DNA of 64,000 bases from Allium sativum. Its lineage: Eukaryota > Streptophyta > Magnoliopsida > Asparagales > Amaryllidaceae. A model generated the notes under the pieces. The model was not told the DNA's origin and searched no databases. It saw only the letters and a program-made list of their open reading frames with translations. Both the position numbers and the translations under genes were made by a program. Position 1 is the stretch's first letter. Each line of letters begins with the position of its first letter. The stretch covers positions 573,050,577-573,114,576 of the forward strand of contig CM060915.1 of the NCBI GenBank assembly GCA_030737875.1. The letters are read 5' to 3'. Below are positions 59,230 through 64,000 of this stretch, piece by piece.

Positions 59230-62200
59230 TGTAACACCCCACCTCCGTTAAGGTCACTCACAAAGGGAATGCCTTAACTTTGATGGAGCGTTTTAGTAAA
59301 CAGAACAGAAATTTACAAAATAGATAAAACAGTACTTGAAAAATTTATAACTTTATTACAACAGAAACCGAAGCAAGTTTGGTTACATCTTTTCAAATCA
59401 CAATATCAGAATTCAAGTACAAAAATATCAGTCTTGTACAAAAGCCTTCAGAATGCATAGTTTTTAAAATCATAATCCCCACAGAAGCTGCCATAAGGAG
59501 TCAAGCCATACTTTAAGCACTTTAAGTACTTCAAGCGGAGGAAATCCGGATTAAGCTAAAGTATTCCCTCCTTGGAAACCTAGAGGGGGGGGGGGACGGA
59601 AGAAAAAGGGGCGAAATCAAGCAAGGTCAGACATAAAGTCTGGCAAGTCCAGTGACTTTTAGCATATGAACATATAATAATAATAATGACATGAAAATAA
59701 GCTGGATAAGAGATAACAGTAACTGGAGCAGCAGATATACTTAGGTAAAACAGAAGAAACAGAATAATATTACTTTTCACCTCTCTGCACTAATACTAGT
59801 ATAACAGGATTAGGTGTCACCCCAATGTCTAAACTGAAACAAAAACGGGAACAGAATAATTTCCACAGAAGAGAATGCTAGTAATGGGCCTTTACCGCCC
59901 CAACAGAAGGTACAGAAACAAAATGCTAATAATGGGCCTTTACCACTCGAACAGAAGGTACAGAAACAGAAACAGATTAATCCCCGTATAATTAGGTGTA
60001 CACTAGAAAATGGGCCTTTACCACCCGAACAGACGGTACCACGCAGAAACAGACAGGTGTTACCACCCAACAGAAACAGACGGTACCAGCAGAAACAGAC
60101 AGAACTAAGTGTACCCTAAAACCCTACCCCAAGCGATCGGCTCCCTAATACATATATACTCTGTGCCAGCCCCACAAAAGGGTGTTTCACTCCCCAAAGT
60201 GGTAACCTTTAAATGACACAGACCTATTTACAGATGTCACGGCGTCTTACATCCTCAGAGGCAGACCGGGATCCATGCACGCACATGACCCGGTTGGAAC
60301 GCACCATCAACACCCCTCGCCATTATCAGAATGAACCGCTTATAATTAGTTCAGTAAGCGTGCCCGAACCCTACCTATTGTTGGGTCAAAGTTTTGATAC
60401 CAGAAAGGGTTACTGACTAATATGGGTCCCAAACAAAAGATGACACAAGTAATTTCCCTCCTAACATTGTGTCCCCAGACTAACAGATTTCAGATTAACT
60501 TGTTTACAAGTTCAGACATACATAGTTCAGATCAACTAGTTCACAGATCAGACAAGTTTTCAGACTATCGGATCAGATATACGGATTTAACAGATTTACA
60601 GATTTGTCTAACTTTGTAATTGGGCCTACAGATTCACGAAACGGGTTTGTTAAATTCATTAGTCCAATTGGTTCAAACCTATCCACCCAACACATTTTAG
60701 ACATCATATTTATCTTAGATTTGTATTAATTAAAAATTAATGCGCAGACCTCTCACATTAGTTTGCGGCCACTGGTTAGGCCGGTTGGTTCCGGGCAGAT
60801 TTCTGCCGCAAACTGAGTCTAACCTCGGGTTTCAAGCACGTTATAACTAACTTCTCACATTAGAACCTATTGTTTGCGGCCACTAGATGTGTCGGGCGGT
60901 TCCGGGCAGGATTACGCCGCAAACTCATTCTAACCTCGAGTTAGCCATGTTTCATGTTTAGCCAATGCATTCATTCACAGACTATGCTAATATCAGACTA
61001 ATCATGCTAATTTAACAAATTAACTTCTGTACAAGTTACAGCAGATTATTCGAGATTCTATTAACAAGTTTTGCTCAATTTTAAATCGAGCCTACAGATT
61101 TACATACTTCAAATTTCAGCATTTCAGTTCCAACAGATTACGCCATTCAACAGATTAAACAGATAACAGATCTTGCAGATTAGGCGATTTAGCAGATTTA
61201 GCAGATAAGGCAATTTAACTTAATTAGCAGATTAAGCAATATAACAGAACTAGCAGATTAGGCAATATAACTGATTTAATCATTCCTTAAAGTTTCATAG
61301 ACATATCTTGCCTAATTATAAATTTGGCCTAAGTTTGCATGCCTAAATAGTTGCCATGATTCACAATATGATCATATACCCCACGTTTGCATTGAATTTA
61401 CATGGCAAAAATTATGGTCATAATTTACCATATAACACAGGTCCCAAATTTAGTTAAACTTGCCTAGTACAAAAGATTTACATATAAATTACACCAAATA
61501 TAGCCATCGATTTCAATGCATGTCATATATTCAAAAATCTCCCACTTAGGTGTTATTCATATTTAATAGTTATCAAATCTTAATATAGATCTTCACACCT
61601 AAGTCATATTCTCTTTTTATCTCAAGTCATGAATCGTTATATAAACAATATGCCCAACAATCTAGAACTTTAAATTATAATAGATCTTAATTCAAAATAT
61701 GCATTATGTCCAATGTCTCAAGTCACATGTTAACATACAATGGTTCCTCTTCTTCCAATTCACAGAATATGCATAGATCTAAATCTAGTTTACAACATCA
61801 GTCGCAGATTAGCCATGTCCAATTATGCCATCATTCATTATTTGTCCCAAAGTTTAGCGTTCGTGCGTTAATCTCTTATGAGATGTGGCGCAGGCTCGTG
61901 GTAGCCTGGCTATCGAACAGAAAGAAGAAGGAGATACAGAATAATATATATCAGAACAGAACGTACACAACCTCAAATTCAGATTTACAATCATGTCACA
62001 ATTATAATTAAAGTTTATATCGGAAAATAACTGTACTTGCCTTTCGTGGCTTTAAGAAAGGATAATAAATTGTTGTTGATACAGAAATACTGAATTACTC
62101 CTCTTTAATTATTTTTGTAGTTCTAAACTTTGATATGATATTTGATTTAGCTTTTAATTCTATTCAGGTTGGAAGAAGATGCATAAGTCCAAGTTTTGAT

Positions 62201-62734
62201 TCCAGCAGAGTAGCGACGCCATTTTTATTTTATTTTATTTAGAACAGAGACAGAGTATAGACAGAATGAAATTTTGTAGAGAAAATGAGGCTAGGGGCTG
62301 TTTATATAGGATTAGGTGGACGAATCTAGACAGAAAATGAGACCGGATACATCAGAATGAACCAGGTTCAAAAACTTTGTTTCGGGAGAAGGTCGACCCC
62401 CAGGTCGACTCCCCAGTCGACCTGGTCATGGGGAGGTCGACACCCTAGTCGACCTGGGTATATGGGAAGGAATTTTCCTGCCAGTCTTCTCTGGGTTTGA
62501 ATTTCGAATTTCTGGCTTTATTTTCAAGCTGTTTTATTTTATTCAAATTCCTGAAACTTCTGAGGGTCATAACTTGGTCATACGAACTCCGATTTTCGAA
62601 AACTCGGACTCGATTTCATGCAGAATTCCGAGATGAACGCAATGGAGCAACCCGTTTCCCTTGATTCTTATTTTAAAAATTAATTATTCTCTGATTTGTT
62701 ACTTATACGTTCACAGAAAATACGGGGTGTTACA
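59230..62734 (-). repeat. LTR of the minus-strand Tekay family, middle copy (3,505 bp)
   Basis: Same ends and contents as 53567-57061, differing by scattered substitutions and small indels. It has a primer-binding site on one side and a polypurine tract (GGAGGGGAGAA, minus, from 62735) of a further interior on the other, which shows that the array is tandem. Confidence 0.92.
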
Positions 62735-64000
62735 TTCTCCCCTCCTTAAAGGATTTCATCCCCGAAATCTTCAAGTTAAAAAGAATGTATCCTATCATCC
62801 AGTCATCCATCTACTCAACCATCATCCACAAGCATCCATTTTCCTTAGAAAACTTCTAATGTTGTATGAACTTATGCAAAAGTGTGTGTATATGTTCCTT
62901 ATCTAATGCAAAGATCAGGCGGTCCACTGATTCAGTTGACCTCCTTAATGCGAATTATGTCAGTGCCATGAGTCCAACATGTATGCAATTTTCCTGTTTG
63001 ATACATATCATTCTTATATGACTGACAACCATTCATTCATATGCAACATCCATGTGATGAGTCAACCATTTTGCATCCACAGAAATTGAAAATGCTCACA
63101 CATCCATATGCAGTATGAGAGTGTTTTCGAGCCGATTTAGTGCCTAGTGTGTGTATATGCATCCACGAGCAACCATTAGCAACCACTTGCAACCATCAAA
63201 CATAACATGTCTCAAACACATGTTTACACCCATTGGTTTCTACCTAAAGTTTGAAGATTCGATCGATAGGTACAGTCAAATGATGGAAGCGAGTACAGAT
63301 AAAACAAAAACTTGGTTCCCATTAGACCTTGGTTGAGAAAATAATTCCCCTAAGTATCAACCCCGAAGACCGAAATCAACATTAGATTGATATCCCGAGG
63401 ATTACCCTCTTTTGACAATGTCAAAACTGGAAATCTTAATCTTATCAGAAATATTCAGATACTTACAGACTACTGATACAGATCAGATCACCAAATGATC
63501 CTTAGGAAACTAAGCATGATAAAACCCAGAATGTATGCGTCCTACTTGACGCCTAACACAGATATCTCTCAAACCCCAATCTATCACAAGCAGATGAGTC
63601 ATAACCCTTATGGGTTTGAGCCTACAATGGAATCAGAAACAATACTAGTATTAAAGTGCAGAGTATCGGTTACAGAATCAAAATGCCAGAATCAGAAAGA
63701 GTTTCAACTCAACAATCAGATAAAGAAATTAAACTTACCACAGAAAGTTTTCCTAATTCTACCCTATCCACTATCCTCGAGAGTGTTCGCCTGCTCTCCA
63801 GAAGTTAATCCTGCCCTCTGCCCTTGCCCTCTTTTTTTCGGGCAGTCCCTAGTGAAGTGTCCCATCTCACCACAGTTGAAGCAAGTGCCCTTCCTTTTTC
63901 TGCAATCCTTGTTCAGATGAGTCGAGCTTCCACAAGTAAAGCACTTTTTCTCCTTCTTATCTTCAGACTTCTCAATCTTCTTTTGTGTTTCCTTTTCGGG
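62735..64000 (-). mobile_element. Second interior of the tandem Tekay array, partial
   Basis: Follows the same order as 57062-58330: polypurine tract, GATTTCGGGGATGAAATCC-type motif, non-coding sequence with CCATTAGCAACCACTTGCA repeats, then the minus-strand end of gag with both zinc knuckles (about 63830-63960). It runs off the window before the gag core. The plus-strand frame at 63495-63920 is chance. Confidence 0.85.

Larger units (their letters stand above)
53567..64000 (-). mobile_element. Tandem Tekay-type gag-only element (continues past window)
   Basis: Minus orientation. From right to left: interior (64000-62735, partial), LTR (62734-59230), primer-binding site (59227-59216), gag (59052-58112), polypurine tract (57078-57062) and LTR (57061-53567). 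The interior at 62735-64000 repeats 57062-58330, again ending with zinc knuckles, so the repeat unit is about 5.67 kb of LTR plus interior. Protease, RT, RNase H and integrase are absent from the complete 2,168-bp interior. The left target site would be CAACT (53562-53566), but the partner copy is outside the window. Confidence 0.88.

Overview
This window looks like heterochromatic DNA from a flowering plant, probably a dicot. It is AT-rich and built almost entirely from nested retrotransposons. I found no convincing intact host gene, no tRNA or rRNA gene and no CRISPR array. The element families recognised are an L1-type LINE, Tekay/Del-type chromoviruses (Ty3/gypsy), a SIRE/Maximus-type Ty1/copia derivative, a Tat-type Ty3/gypsy fragment, a TRIM and a large-LTR non-autonomous element.

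Layout. 1-2401: AT-rich non-coding DNA, with one possible minus-strand retroposed fragment. 2418-6238: 5'-truncated L1-type LINE with a 16-bp target-site duplication (TSD). About 6440-7591: relic 3' end of an LTR, interrupted by a minus-strand TRIM carrying three LTRs (6744-7472, TSD TCTAT). 8132-13919: Tekay element 1, with a 2.9-kb 5' LTR and a nearly open gag-pol cut off inside RNase H. 13920-20284: AT-rich relic DNA with a 192-bp foldback and an old diverged direct repeat. 20285-20824 plus about 51488-52071: two halves of an old Tekay-like LTR. It is split by a SIRE-type gag-only element (20825-51482, TSD GACCA). That element is itself interrupted twice: in its internal region by a young element with 4,959-bp LTRs and only 1.44 kb of non-coding interior (27614-38972, TSD GCAAC), and in its 3' LTR by a deleted Tekay element 2 (41386-50015, TSD GTTTT). 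About 52072-53566: end of a Tat-type LTR, its primer-binding region and the start of gag. 53567-64000: minus-strand Tekay-type gag-only element in tandem LTR-interior-LTR-interior form, running off the window.

How the parts relate. Three of the LTR elements (SIRE-type, large-LTR and minus-strand Tekay) keep LTRs, a tRNA-iMet-type primer-binding site and a polypurine tract but lack pol, so they would need enzymes from other copies. Most broken codons are consistent with C-to-T or G-to-A transitions, as expected of long-methylated repeats.

The most unusual observation is shared LTR architecture. In the Tekay families, a TATA box and a GTCGAC-rich inverted-repeat cluster are followed by a consensus-like splice donor, tandem hairpins whose stem bases change in compensating pairs between families, a conserved block of about 300 bp, and a pyrimidine-rich CAG/TAG acceptor just before the LTR end. 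The large-LTR element has an analogous order. This suggests a structured leader intron carried inside the LTR. It was read by eye and needs computational and transcript testing.
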